Source: Alphaproteobacteria bacterium
Lineage (GTDB): Bacteria > Pseudomonadota > Alphaproteobacteria > Sphingomonadales > Sphingomonadaceae
Length of the DNA stretch: 54,094 nucleotides
Direction: 5' to 3'
Assembly (NCBI GenBank): GCA_030431435.1
Contig: JAUIJI010000003.1
Coordinates: 1 to 54,094, forward strand
Part shown: positions 8,345-15,622 of the stretch, piece after piece
Numbering within the stretch: position 1 is the stretch's first letter
Layout: the number at the start of each line of letters is the position of its first letter
The notes under the pieces: generated by a model
Database searches by the model: none
The model's input: the letters and a program-made list of their open reading frames with translations, nothing else
What the model was told of the DNA's origin: nothing
Position numbers and translations under genes: made by a program

Positions 8345-9355
8345 TTACGGACGTTGGCCGTCAAAGGTAATTTCGTGGATCAGCTCGGGATCGGCATCCT
8401 CGCTCGCCATGGCGAACTCCACTGCCTCTTCAACCTGGCTGCTGATGCGCGCCTCGATCTCGTCAAGGTCGCCCTGCGAAGCGCCGCCTTCGGACAGAAG
8501 CCTGCTGGCAAAGCGCAGGATGGGGTCCTTGTCGGCCGTGGTCCAGGCGTCAATCTCCTCCTGGGTGCGATAGGAATAGCCGCCAAGGAAAGCGTCTTCG
8601 GCTTCAAGGTGGCCGCGGATGCGATAGGTCTTGCATTCGATGAAGCTCGGGCCTTCGCCGGCACGGGCGCGGTCAACCGCTTCCTGCATGGCTTCCTGCA
8701 CCGCGATAACGTCGTTGCCGTCCACCGTGACGGCGGGCATGCCCACGGCGCGGGCACGATCCGTCTGTTCGCCTGCCGTCACCTTGTCGGTGATGGTGAA
8801 TTCGGACAGGCCGTTGTTCTCCAGCACCCAGATCACCGGGAACTTCCACACGGCAGACATGTTGAGGCATTCCATCAACACGCCCTGGTTGGCAGCGCCA
8901 TCGCCGAACAGGCAGACCGACACGGCTTTTTCCTTGCCGACCTTGATGCCCATGCCTGCACCATTGGCGATGGCGATACCGCCGCCGACGATGCCGTTGG
9001 CACCCAGGATACCCTTGCTGACATCGGCCACGTGCATGGAACCGCCCATGCCCTTGCAGATGCCGGTGCGCTTGCCCCAGAGCTCTGCAAACATCGCCTT
9101 CACATCACCGCCCTTGGCCAGGAAATGGCCGTGGCCGCGATGGGTGCTGGTGATGAAGTCGCTATCGCCCAGCACCGAACAGGCGCCTACGCCGGATGCT
9201 TCCTGGCCGATATAGAGGTGCACGCCGCCCGGCAGTTCGCCAGCCTGCGCGGCCTTGCCGATCCGTTCTTCAGCGCGGCGGATAAGCAGCATGCGTTCAT
9301 ACAGCGCCAGCCATTCAGCGCGGCGCTGTTCATCCACATTGGATAGTTCAGTCAC
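8345..9355 (-). CDS. Thiamine-dependent dehydrogenase E1 component, alpha subunit
   Basis: 336 residues. The thiamine diphosphate motif is clear: GDGAANQG followed about 25 residues later by ENN. HRGHGHFLAKG and the GMGGSMH loop are typical of AcoA/PdhA-type E1 alpha. I chose GTG 9355 because a GGAGAG ribosome site lies just upstream and the protein then starts like its family; ATG 9382 and 9418 would extend it through an operator-like region. It is the first gene of the minus-strand catabolic operon. Two dyads (9371-9387 and around 9397-9427) lie directly before it and suggest a dedicated regulator, which is not evident nearby. Confidence 0.9.
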   Translation of the reverse strand: MTELSNVDEQRRAEWLALYERMLLIRRAEERIGKAAQAGELPGGVHLYIGQEASGVGACSVLGDSDFITSTHRGHGHFLAKGGDVKAMFAELWGKRTGICKGMGGSMHVADVSKGILGANGIVGGGIAIANGAGMGIKVGKEKAVSVCLFGDGAANQGVLMECLNMSAVWKFPVIWVLENNGLSEFTITDKVTAGEQTDRARAVGMPAVTVDGNDVIAVQEAMQEAVDRARAGEGPSFIECKTYRIRGHLEAEDAFLGGYSYRTQEEIDAWTTADKDPILRFASRLLSEGGASQGDLDEIEARISSQVEEAVEFAMASEDADPELIHEITFDGQRP

Positions 9356-9370
9356 TCTTCTCTCTCCCCG

Positions 9371-9387
9371 GCGCGATAACATCGCGC
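9371..9387 (-). promoter_or_regulatory. Operator-like dyad before E1 alpha
   Basis: GCGCGAT-AAC-ATCGCGC is a perfect 7-bp inverted repeat with a 3-base spacer, ending 16 bases upstream of the GTG start. It may be a repressor site or a leader hairpin; no binding protein is identified. Confidence 0.4.
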
Positions 9388-9396
9388 AAGCGCGGG

Positions 9397-9427
9397 CCAA
9401 ATTTGACCCGCTGACCAAATTGATTCC
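9397..9427 (-). promoter_or_regulatory. Repeated CCAAATTTGACC-like motif upstream of the E1 operon
   Basis: CCAAATTTGACC (9397-9408) lies inside a larger imperfect palindrome and is followed by a related ACCAAATTGA (9414-9423). A similar CCAATTTGACA occurs at bases 6-16, upstream of the alcohol dehydrogenase. Both catabolic runs could therefore share one regulator. No protein is assigned. Confidence 0.35.
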
Positions 9428-9492
9428 TCGATCTACCTATTCGGACCATCGCCGCAGTGACAAGCACAATCTGCGTAAACTGGCCGTTCGCC

Positions 9493-9858
9493 CTAGCTTG
9501 CAGCTTGGGGGTTTTCCCGCAGCCGCATTTCGATCTCGCGAAGCGCCTCGCCTTTCGCGCTGCCTTCCACTGCGGCGGACAGACGGCGATAGGCTGCCAG
9601 GACCTGTTGGCCAGATTCGCTCAGGCTCGCGCCCGCACGTTGCCCGCCGCCCGGGCGGGTTTCGACAAGCGGATTTTCGAAGCAGCGATTCATGACATCC
9701 ACCAGCAGCCAGGCACGACGGTAGCTCATGCCAAGCCGCCGTGCGGCAGCCGAGATGGAGCCGGTTTCGCAGATCGCATCAAGCAGGTCGGCCTTGCCCG
9801 GGCCGATCGCAATTTCATCCCCGCAATACAGCTGGAGCTTGAGCTTGAGCCGGGCCAT
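9493..9858 (-). CDS. ModE-type winged-helix DNA-binding protein (DNA-binding domain only)
   Basis: 121 residues matching the N-terminal DNA-binding domain of the molybdate regulator ModE: KADLLDAICETGSISAAARRLGMSYRRAW is the LysR-like winged helix, followed by the wing with TRPGGGQRAGASLSE. Full ModE is about 260 residues with two molybdate-binding (TOBE/MOP) domains; these are missing, and no MOP-like sequence follows. It lies between the E1 operon and phyR and ends 19 bases short of neither gene's coding region overlapping, so it is likely transcribed downstream of phyR on the same strand. A ModE-box-like dyad precedes modA about 37 kb away, which makes modABC the candidate target. How it would sense molybdenum is unclear. 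Confidence 0.85.
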   Translation of the reverse strand: MARLKLKLQLYCGDEIAIGPGKADLLDAICETGSISAAARRLGMSYRRAWLLVDVMNRCFENPLVETRPGGGQRAGASLSESGQQVLAAYRRLSAAVEGSAKGEALREIEMRLRENPQAAS

Positions 9859-9877
9859 CGCCGCGCCTCGCCCTTGG

Positions 9878-10672
9878 TCAGTTCAGCGGATGGCTGGACC
9901 CGAAGAACAAGGCCTGGCTGATTGCAGCACGCACTGTATCTTCCTGGAAAGGCTTGGTGATGAGATAGGTAGGCTCTTGCCGGTCCCCGGTAAGCAATCG
10001 CTCGGGATATGCCGTGATGAAGATCACCGGCACTGTGGCATTCTCGAGGATATCGTCCACCGCATCGAGGCCGCTGGAACCGTCTGCCAGCTGGATATCG
10101 GCGAGCACCAGCCCCGGCGTCTTTTCAGCCACCACTTCCTGCGCCTGCGTGCGCGTGGCAGCCGTTCCGCAAATCTCGTGGCCGAGCGAGCGGACGAGGT
10201 CCTCAAGCTGCATCGAGATGAGCGGCTCGTCCTCGATGATGAGTACACTGGTGGAGCTTTCTTTCTCGATCTCGGCAACGGCTTCGCGAACCAGCGAATC
10301 CACGTCATCAGCCGGGACGCCCATGATCTCGGCAGCTTCATCAGAGGTGAAATCCTCAACCGTTGTCAGCAGCAGGGCCTGCCTGTTGAGCGGCGTGACC
10401 TTACCCAGCTGGTCCTGCGCGCCAGCCTCGTGAGGAGAGGTAAGCGATGGCACCCCGGCCACTTCAAGGTGGGCACTGGCCCACAGCTTGTTGAACGCGG
10501 CATAAAGCGGCACGCGGCCACCGCGCAGGCTTTCAGCCACGCCCTCATCGCTGAGGGCTGCTTCCAGCGTCTGCTTTACAAAGGCATCGCCGCTGGCCTG
10601 CGATCCGGTAAGCGCGCGGGCATAGCGGCGGAGATATGGAAGATGGGCGGCGACTTCGGCACCGATTGACAT
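9878..10672 (-). CDS. phyR: PhyR, general stress response anti-anti-sigma response regulator
   Basis: 264 residues. The N-terminal part (about 1-135) is the sigma-like domain that mimics EcfG: a sigma2-like helix set (HLPYLRRYARALTG) and a sigma4-like helix-turn-helix (FTSDEAAEIMGVPADDV). The C-terminal part (about 141-258) is a receiver domain with acidic pocket IIEDEP, phosphoacceptor Asp 192 (ADIQLADG), switch Thr in FITAYPE and Lys in TKPF. Phosphorylated PhyR binds NepR and frees EcfG. In many relatives phyR sits beside nepR-ecfG, but here they are about 39 kb apart. ATG 10672 has an AAGGGAAA ribosome site; a perfect EcfG-type promoter lies 34 bases upstream of it, so the gene is likely auto-activated. 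Confidence 0.95.
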   Translation of the reverse strand: MSIGAEVAAHLPYLRRYARALTGSQASGDAFVKQTLEAALSDEGVAESLRGGRVPLYAAFNKLWASAHLEVAGVPSLTSPHEAGAQDQLGKVTPLNRQALLLTTVEDFTSDEAAEIMGVPADDVDSLVREAVAEIEKESSTSVLIIEDEPLISMQLEDLVRSLGHEICGTAATRTQAQEVVAEKTPGLVLADIQLADGSSGLDAVDDILENATVPVIFITAYPERLLTGDRQEPTYLITKPFQEDTVRAAISQALFFGSSHPLN

Positions 10673-10705
10673 GCGGTTTCCCTTCCCGGTTGATTCAGGC
10701 GTTAT

Positions 10706-10730
10706 AACGCGGTTGTTCGCGACCGGTTCC
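10706..10730 (-). promoter_or_regulatory. EcfG-type promoter of phyR
   Basis: On the minus strand it reads GGAAC, a 16-base spacer, then CGTT, an exact match to the EcfG consensus. It ends 34 bases before the phyR ATG, a normal distance for a transcription start in the leader. A nearby plus-strand GGAAC at 10743 has no matching -10 element. Confidence 0.85.
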
Positions 10731-10853
10731 TGAACTCTCGCAGGAACCGCAACCTCGCCGCCAGCAAAGACAGGGCTCGCGGTGAATAGCAAGTCCCGAT
10801 CTGGCAGTTCCTGGCGCTTTGGCTGGTGGCCGGAAAAATTTTTTCAGAGCGCC

Positions 10854-10878
10854 GGAACCGAATTTTAGGAGGGACGTT
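10854..10878 (+). promoter_or_regulatory. EcfG-type promoter of a non-coding transcript
   Basis: GGAAC (10854-10858), 16-base spacer, CGTT (10875-10878) on the plus strand. No plus-strand gene lies downstream; instead there are two hairpins, the second a strong terminator. The predicted start is near 10884-10889. Confidence 0.8.
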
Positions 10879-10885
10879 TTCTTCT

Positions 10886-10970
10886 TGTCACCGCCGACAC
10901 CCCCTCCCGTCCAAACGGTGGTGACACGATCCCGAAGGCCCCCCGCTCGCCGACCGAGCGGGGGGCTTTT
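10886..10970 (+). ncRNA. Candidate EcfG-dependent small RNA, GsrN-like
   Basis: A roughly 85-nt transcript is predicted between an EcfG promoter (10854-10878) and an intrinsic terminator (10938-10970). Its 5' hairpin pairs 10887-10896 with 10916-10925 (10 bp, one G-U) and displays a 19-base loop rich in C (CCCCCTCCC in the middle), complementary to GGGAGG-like Shine-Dalgarno sequences. The second hairpin is a perfect 12-bp stem with T residues. There is no ORF with a ribosome site in it. Known precedent: GsrN of Caulobacter is an sRNA under the EcfG-family sigma factor SigT and uses a C-rich loop to bind targets such as katG mRNA. Homology to GsrN is inferred from architecture only, not sequence identity. 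The 5' end is estimated. Confidence 0.72.
10938..10970 (+). terminator. Intrinsic terminator of the small RNA
   Basis: GCCCCCCGCTCG (10938-10949) pairs perfectly with 10955-10966 across a 5-base loop and is followed by TTTT then AATTT. On the minus strand the hairpin is not followed by T residues, so it is directed at plus-strand transcription, where no protein gene lies upstream. Confidence 0.88.
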
Positions 10971-10989
10971 AATTTCGGTCAGGAAAAAC

Positions 10990-11421
10990 TCAGCGCAAAG
11001 CGCCTTTCAGACGCGCGATCAACCCGGTTTTTTTCTGGTTGAGCAGGACATCAGCCAGTTGGCCCGGGTCGTAGGGTTTCTCGAAAACGCAGCCCATGCT
11101 TCTTACGGCCATGGGAATGGAATCCGGTGACCCGGTGGAAAAGGCAATGCGTGGACGGCGTGGGCCGAGCAGGCTGGCAAGTTCCGCCAGCGCCCAGCCA
11201 TCATCACGATCAGCAAGGTGGACATCGAGGATCAGGGCATCGGGGCACATTTTGTCGAGCTGGGCCATCGCATCGGCCATTCGCGTCACGATCTCCACCT
11301 GACCGGCACCGGCATCGATCAACGCAGCTTCGAGCGCAAGACCGAGGATCGCATCATCCTCGACCACCAGCACGCGCGGACCGCGTACCCTGGCCGCCTT
11401 GTCTTTCTTCATCAGTGCCAT
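10990..11421 (-). CDS. Single-domain response regulator, SdrG-like candidate
   Basis: 143 residues, a receiver domain with no output domain. Acidic pocket VVEDDA (19-24), phosphoacceptor Asp 66 (LILDVHLAD), FSTGSPD as the switch-Thr loop, and Lys in FEKPYD are all present, so it should be phosphorylatable. The FSTG loop is close to the FATG motif of single-domain regulators that act in the sphingomonad GSR phosphorelay (for example SdrG), which suggests the same role. An exact EcfG promoter (11462-11486) lies 41 bases upstream of ATG 11421; an in-frame start at 11493 is excluded because it would lie upstream of that promoter. It sits beside phyR and the small RNA. Confidence 0.8.
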   Translation of the reverse strand: MALMKKDKAARVRGPRVLVVEDDAILGLALEAALIDAGAGQVEIVTRMADAMAQLDKMCPDALILDVHLADRDDGWALAELASLLGPRRPRIAFSTGSPDSIPMAVRSMGCVFEKPYDPGQLADVLLNQKKTGLIARLKGALR

Positions 11422-11461
11422 TGCTTGTCCCGCGAGCGGCAGGAACACCACTCGCCAATCC

Positions 11462-11486
11462 AACGCGGAAGCGCCCCTGATGTTCC
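11462..11486 (-). promoter_or_regulatory. EcfG-type promoter of the single-domain response regulator
   Basis: Minus-strand GGAAC, 16-base spacer, CGTT, an exact consensus match 41 bases before ATG 11421 and immediately after the stop of the upstream GNAT-like gene. It decides the start codon of the regulator. Confidence 0.85.
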
Positions 11487-11503
11487 CGCACAACGCACGG
11501 AAA

Positions 11504-12682
11504 TTACAGGGTCTTGGAATAAATCCTGTATTCGCGGTTCTGCCGCGCCTGGATGGCGTCGGCTATGGCGACCATCCCCTGGTTGTCATCAAGGATCCAG
11601 CCGATCTCGGCCCGTTTCGCGCCATGATTGGCAACAGCATAGCGGCGGATATATTCGATCATCATGAAGGCCAGCTGGCTGGCCACGCGCGAGTTCTGGT
11701 ACTTCTTCACCACGCCCATCAGCGGCACGCGGAAGCCCTCACTCTGCGGATTGCGCAGCCACCACAGCAGCTTTGCCCAATTGAACGGGAACAGCTTGCC
11801 GCCCATGTCCTTCAGCTTCACGTTGAGATCGGGCAGGCTCATCATGAAGGCCACCGGCTCGCCATCGATTTCGGCGATCATGTTCGCGCCTTCGATGATG
11901 ATCGGTTTCAGCTTCTTGGCGCCATAGGCCTTCTCTGTCTCGGTGAACGGCACGAAACCCCAATTGCTGGACCACGCCTCGTTGAGGATATCGATAATGA
12001 TCGCCGCATCTCGGTCGAACTGTTTGGTATCGACGTTGCGCACGGTGATCTTGTCGCTCCTCTCGCCGGACTGGACCACGCGGTTGACGATCGGCGGGAA
12101 GCCGTCCGCCACATTGTGCAGGTCATAGGTCAGCAGGCGCTTGGCCACTTGATAACCACCGCTCTCCACCCATGCCTCGTAAGCTGCATTGTCATGCCCC
12201 ATCAGCACCATCGGCGGATGATCATGGCCCAGCGTCAGCAGCCCCGGCTCTTCCCAGATCGACAGGCTGATGGGTCCGAGCACGCGGGTCATGCCCTGCT
12301 CGCGCAGCCAGTCCTCCGCCGCAGCGAACAGCGCGTGCGCCACGGCTTCGTCCTCGGCTTCGAACAGGCCCCACATGCCGGTGCCCGGGCCCATGCCCTG
12401 CTCGACAGGCTGGGTCAGCGCCAGCTCGTCGATATGCGCGGAAATCCGGCCCACGTCCTTGCCGCCGCGGCGGGCGAGGAACAATTGCATGCGGGCATGT
12501 TCGTGAAACGGATTGCGACCGGGCGTCAGCAATTCCACCATGTCCGCACGCAATGGCGGCACCCAGTTGGGGTCATTTGCATTGAGGCGATAAGAGAGAT
12601 CGATAAACCTCGCGAGCTCGCCCTTGCCCGAAACGGGCACAATATCTATTTTACCGGCCACTATCGATACGCCCCCGGGCAT
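11504..12682 (-). CDS. GNAT-superfamily-like protein
   Basis: 392 residues from ATG 12682. An early DPNWVPPL motif followed by HEHARMQLFLARRGGKDVGRI, and a later FMMSLPDLN and AEIGWILDDN, mark a conserved bacterial family of about 380-400 residues usually called GNAT-like N-acetyltransferase; some databases carry misleading nucleotide-hydrolase names. The fold probably contains two acetyltransferase-like halves. Substrate and partners are unknown. A longer frame runs back through the divergent desaturase gene and is not credible; a start a few codons further in (Val 10) is possible. The desaturase is divergent, with 127 bases between the starts. No EcfG site precedes it. Confidence 0.65.
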   Translation of the reverse strand: MPGGVSIVAGKIDIVPVSGKGELARFIDLSYRLNANDPNWVPPLRADMVELLTPGRNPFHEHARMQLFLARRGGKDVGRISAHIDELALTQPVEQGMGPGTGMWGLFEAEDEAVAHALFAAAEDWLREQGMTRVLGPISLSIWEEPGLLTLGHDHPPMVLMGHDNAAYEAWVESGGYQVAKRLLTYDLHNVADGFPPIVNRVVQSGERSDKITVRNVDTKQFDRDAAIIIDILNEAWSSNWGFVPFTETEKAYGAKKLKPIIIEGANMIAEIDGEPVAFMMSLPDLNVKLKDMGGKLFPFNWAKLLWWLRNPQSEGFRVPLMGVVKKYQNSRVASQLAFMMIEYIRRYAVANHGAKRAEIGWILDDNQGMVAIADAIQARQNREYRIYSKTL

Positions 12683-12809
12683 GCATGTTCGTTCATATGC
12701 GGTTCGCTCTGCTTGTGCTTTGGGCGCAATGTCAAGCAAACAGAGGCTGTGAACGGACCTTGATACAGGACAAGGCAGCCCCGCAGGAGTCGCTCCAAGA
12801 CGCAATCCG

Positions 12810-13898
12810 ATGACCGCTCTCGAAACCCTGGAACCTGCCGGAACGGGCACGATGGCCAGCAAGCCGCTGAAGAAGTCCGAAATTGCGGATGACAAGGCGA
12901 TGCTGCGTGCCGCAGCCGAACTGACGCGTGACATCAGCACCGCGCGGCCGGAGATATACTGGCCGGACATGTTGATATCCGCATTCGTGGGATATGCGGC
13001 GCTGGCGGGTGCCATCCTTGCGCCCAGCCTGCCGCTGGCGCTGCTGAGTGCGTTCATCAGCTTCGTGGCGCTCTATCGCGCGCTGCTGTTCATCCACGAG
13101 ATTACCCATTTGCACCGCAATGCCCTGCCCGGTTTCCGCACCGCGTGGAACCTGCTGGTGGGCATCCCCATGCTCACCCCCAGCCTGATGTACGAGCAGG
13201 TGCACACGATCCACCATTCGCGCATGCGCTATGGCACGCCGGAGGACCCGGAGTACCTTCCGCTGGCGCTGATGAAGCCATGGAGCCTGCCGGTCTTTGT
13301 CCTCATTGCCTTGCTCGCCCCCATCGGCCTGCTGATCCGCTGGGGCGTGCTCGCGCCTATCGGGCTTGTTGTTCCGGCGGTGCGCAAATTCGCGTGGGAG
13401 CGCCTGTCCTCGCTTTCGATCAACCCCGATTTCCGCCGCCGCCAGCCTGAAACCGAAGAGCAGCGCCGCTGGTTCGTGTTCCAGCAGGTCGGCGCCAGCA
13501 TCTGGGCGATTTTCCTGCTGACCACACCGTTCTGGCTGGGATGGAAGCCCTTGCTGGTGGCTATGGCGATTGCCTCCACCGTCGCGGTGTTCAACCAGTT
13601 GCGCACCCTCGTGGCCCATCTGTGGGAAAACGATGGCGAGCGCATGACGGTGACGGCGCAATACTTGGATAGCGTCAACGTGCCCAGCTACGTCGCCGGA
13701 TTCTGGGCCCCGGTGGGGCTGCGCTATCACGCCACGCACCACTTGCTGCCGAGCCTGCCCTACCACTCGCTGCACGAGGCGCATAAGCGCATCAGCGCGC
13801 ATCTGGGCGTCGAATCGACCTATCAGGGTGCAATCCACGGCGGCATGGTTCCGCTGGTGGTGAAGATCGCCCGCAGCACCATGGGCAAGCGCGGCTGA
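12810..13898 (+). CDS. Membrane fatty acid desaturase family protein
   Basis: 362 residues. Three His boxes of the di-iron membrane desaturase/hydroxylase family are visible: HEITHLH (96-102), HTIHH (132-136) and HATHH near residue 310. Hydrophobic segments lie near 55-95, 113-128, 170-200 and 230-260. The enzyme should introduce a double bond or hydroxyl group into a membrane lipid acyl chain or a related hydrophobic substrate. It is divergent from the GNAT-like gene and 113 bases from the downstream GMC gene, so it may stand alone. Carotenoid or sphingolipid substrates are possible; none can be chosen from the sequence. Confidence 0.85.
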   Translation: MTALETLEPAGTGTMASKPLKKSEIADDKAMLRAAAELTRDISTARPEIYWPDMLISAFVGYAALAGAILAPSLPLALLSAFISFVALYRALLFIHEITHLHRNALPGFRTAWNLLVGIPMLTPSLMYEQVHTIHHSRMRYGTPEDPEYLPLALMKPWSLPVFVLIALLAPIGLLIRWGVLAPIGLVVPAVRKFAWERLSSLSINPDFRRRQPETEEQRRWFVFQQVGASIWAIFLLTTPFWLGWKPLLVAMAIASTVAVFNQLRTLVAHLWENDGERMTVTAQYLDSVNVPSYVAGFWAPVGLRYHATHHLLPSLPYHSLHEAHKRISAHLGVESTYQGAIHGGMVPLVVKIARSTMGKRG

Positions 13899-14011
13899 AG
13901 CCAAGACTGCCGGAGCTGCGGCATTTGCCAGTTCCCCCTTGATCGCAGCCATGCCAACCTACAAAAGGCGCTCGCAAACGCGGGGTATCCGCATGCGGGT
14001 TGAGGACAAGA

Positions 14012-15622
14012 ATGGCCGATTTCGATTTCGTGATTGTGGGTGCAGGCTCATCGGGCTGTGTGCTGGCTGCGCGTCTTTCAGAAGATCCTTCAGTGCGCGT
14101 GCTGCTGCTCGAAGCCGGCAAGCGCGAGCGCGACCCGCTGCTGTCGATCCCGATCGCCTTCCCGCTGGTAATGGGCAAGCCCGACTACAACTGGAGCTAT
14201 GAAGGCGAGGAAGAGCCATTCGCTGACAACCGCCGCATCCGCCAGCCACGCGGCAAGGCGCTGGGCGGCTCCTCCATGATCAACGGCATGCTCTATGCCC
14301 GCGGCCATCCGCGCGACTATGACGAATGGTGCCAGCTCGGCCTCGAAGGATGGGGCTATGACGATGTGCTGCCCTATTTCAAGAAGTCCGAAAACCACTG
14401 GGGCGAGGCGGATCATTACCACGCCAAGGGCGGGCCGCTGTCAGTGACCAAGCATATCCCCGACGATGTGCTGTTCCCGCGCTTCATCGAAGCGGCACGC
14501 AAGCGTGGCTACAAGGTACAGAAAGACCACCACGGGCCGGACCAGGAAGGCTGGGGTTCGCCTGATATCAACATCCACCAGGGCAGGCGCGGTTCGACTG
14601 CTGCGCGCTTCCTCTATCCCGCGATGAAGCGGCCCAACCTGACGGTCATTTCCGAAGCCCATGCCACGAAGATTGAAGTTGCTGATGGTCGCGCCGTCGC
14701 GGTGCATTACCGGCAAGGTGGCCAGAACAAGCGCGCGGAGGCGAAGCGCGAGATCATCGTCAGCGGCGGGGCTTACAATTCGCCGCAATTGCTGCTGCTG
14801 TCCGGTATCGGCCCTGCCGAAGAAATCCGCGAACACGGCATAGAGGTGGTGCATGACCTGCCCGGTGTCGGCCGCAACCTGCAGGATCACCCCTCTGTCG
14901 CGATGATCTGGAACGCCAAGCGCGAGGCGACGCTCAATCCTGACCTCAGGATGGACCGGATCGCGCTGCAAGGCCTCAAATGGCTGCTCACGGGCAAGGG
15001 GCGGCTGGCCAATATGCCTGTCACCGCCAATGGCTGGATCAAGACGCGGCCGGACCTTGAGCGCCCTGATGCGCAATGCCTGTTCCAGCCGACCACGATC
15101 TTTGCGCGGCCCTGGTTCCCCGGCATCCAGTCGCCTGCGCCCGATGTGGTGGCGATGGCTTGCGTGCTGCTGCGGCCAGAGGGGCGCGGCTGGGTGAAGC
15201 TGCGCAGCGCCGATCCCTTCGACAAGCCGCGCATCCTCAACAATGTCCTGAAGGAAGAGAATGACCGTGCCTTCTTCCATCGGCTGATCCCGCAGATCCG
15301 CGAACTTATCCAGACCTCGCCCTTGAGCGAAGTCGTCACAGGCGAAGTTGCGCCGGGTCCTGACGTGCAGAGCAAGGACGAGATCGATAGCTGGCTGCGA
15401 CAAGCGACCAACACCGCGCTCCACCCCACCAGCAGCTGCGCCATGGGCACAGGCCCAGATGCAGTGTGCGATGCGCAATTGCGGGTGCGCGGGATCGACG
15501 GGCTGCGGGTGGCAGACGCCTCCGTCATGCCGCGCGTTGTCGGCGGCAACACGAACGCCGCCGCGATCATGATCGGCGAGAAGGCGGCAGACCTGATCCT
15601 TGGCAAGACTGTTGCCGCATGA
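14012..15622 (+). CDS. GMC family FAD oxidoreductase (choline dehydrogenase-like)
   Basis: 536 residues, normal GMC length. The FAD-binding VGAGSSGCVLAARL is at the N-terminus, the GMC signature GKALGGSSMINGMLYARG near residue 85, and the catalytic His is in ALHPTSSCAMG followed by NTNAAAIMIGEKAADLI. GMC dehydrogenases oxidise primary alcohols to aldehydes with FAD and pass electrons to a quinone or oxygen. No signal peptide is visible, so it is probably cytoplasmic or membrane-associated. ATG 14012 follows GAGGA at a good distance; a TTG four codons earlier is possible. Its stop overlaps the next GMC start by 4 bases, then an ALDH follows, which fits alcohol to aldehyde to acid oxidation. 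Confidence 0.92.
   Translation: MADFDFVIVGAGSSGCVLAARLSEDPSVRVLLLEAGKRERDPLLSIPIAFPLVMGKPDYNWSYEGEEEPFADNRRIRQPRGKALGGSSMINGMLYARGHPRDYDEWCQLGLEGWGYDDVLPYFKKSENHWGEADHYHAKGGPLSVTKHIPDDVLFPRFIEAARKRGYKVQKDHHGPDQEGWGSPDINIHQGRRGSTAARFLYPAMKRPNLTVISEAHATKIEVADGRAVAVHYRQGGQNKRAEAKREIIVSGGAYNSPQLLLLSGIGPAEEIREHGIEVVHDLPGVGRNLQDHPSVAMIWNAKREATLNPDLRMDRIALQGLKWLLTGKGRLANMPVTANGWIKTRPDLERPDAQCLFQPTTIFARPWFPGIQSPAPDVVAMACVLLRPEGRGWVKLRSADPFDKPRILNNVLKEENDRAFFHRLIPQIRELIQTSPLSEVVTGEVAPGPDVQSKDEIDSWLRQATNTALHPTSSCAMGTGPDAVCDAQLRVRGIDGLRVADASVMPRVVGGNTNAAAIMIGEKAADLILGKTVAA

Noticed and set aside
7526-9346. A 606-codon open frame on the plus strand opposite the E1 genes
   Set aside because: It is the antisense of clearly conserved E1 alpha and beta genes, has a His/Ala-rich shadow composition and no ribosome site. 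The same holds for the other long antisense frames over pgm, the GMC genes, the oxoprolinase and glmM.
10743-10763. A second plus-strand GGAAC upstream of the small RNA
   Set aside because: No GTT lies 16-17 bases downstream.
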